Positions 12,928 to 12,964 of a stretch of 12,964 nt of DNA are shown piece by piece (position 1 is the first letter of the stretch; the number at the start of each line of letters is the position of its first letter). Origin of the DNA: Polyangiaceae bacterium (GTDB taxonomy: Bacteria > Myxococcota_A > Polyangia > Polyangiales > Polyangiaceae); the NCBI GenBank assembly GCA_025934595.1, contig JAICXU010000024.1:1-12964 (forward strand), given 5' to 3'. The notes below the pieces were generated by a model that searched no databases, had not been told where the DNA came from, and saw only the letters and a program-made list of their open reading frames with translations. The position numbers were made by a program, and so were the translations under genes.

Positions 12928-12964
12928 ATTTCGTGGCCCCGCGTCGCCGAAAGAGCGCACGCCG
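12928..12964. other. region upstream of obg at the right edge
   Basis: These 37 bp precede the chosen obg start. The obg frame remains open here (an ATG at 12960-12958), but the encoded MRSFGDAGPRN has no counterpart in Obg proteins I know, so it is more likely leader sequence. No convincing Shine-Dalgarno or promoter is seen. Confidence 0.4.

Overview
The window is GC-rich bacterial DNA, densely packed with genes, and most of it fits a myxobacterium of the Polyangia type. That placement is an inference. It rests on the secreted cysteine-rich lipoproteins with Ser/Asp/Gly linkers, the relaxed lipoboxes, a branched-chain-type 2-oxoacid dehydrogenase E1 alpha, and a type III export protein with unusual features. 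No tRNA, rRNA, CRISPR array, transposase or integrase was seen.

Layout. (1) 1-2757, plus strand: the C-terminal end of a membrane protein, a HEAT-repeat protein, a lipocalin-like protein (CrtC/AttH/tocopherol-cyclase-like, GHNWG motif) and a small DUF4149-like membrane protein, with overlapping or very short junctions that suggest one operon. (2) 2837-5735, plus strand: three predicted cysteine-rich lipoproteins. The first and third are diverged paralogues with the same 16-cysteine framework; the second is unrelated in sequence, has 28 mature cysteines, and is tightly coupled to the first. A 337-bp intergenic region before the third gene holds a 16-nt direct repeat, a weak terminator-like hairpin, a candidate promoter and a very AT-rich palindromic tract. 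A strong intrinsic terminator (5802-5830) closes the cluster. (3) 5868-8671, plus strand: a mini-lipoprotein whose stop overlaps the TTG start of E1 alpha, then dihydrolipoamide dehydrogenase (E3). E1 beta and E2 are not present here. (4) 8746-8922, minus strand: a 58-residue CxxC...CxxC zinc-ribbon-like protein, divergent from pspA. (5) 8975-10685, plus strand: PspA followed by a degenerate cyclase-like/TPR-like protein. (6) 10682-12927, minus strand: the Obg GTPase gene overlaps a downstream FlhB/SctU-family gene by 4 bp. The SctU homologue has lost the NPTH autocleavage motif.

The most unusual items are the SctU homologue without an NPTH site coupled to obg, the 16-cysteine paralogous lipoprotein pair around a 28-cysteine lipoprotein, and PspA paired with a pseudo-cyclase protein and flanked by a tiny zinc-ribbon gene. 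Functional statements beyond family recognition are inference from sequence motifs read by eye; no database search was run.
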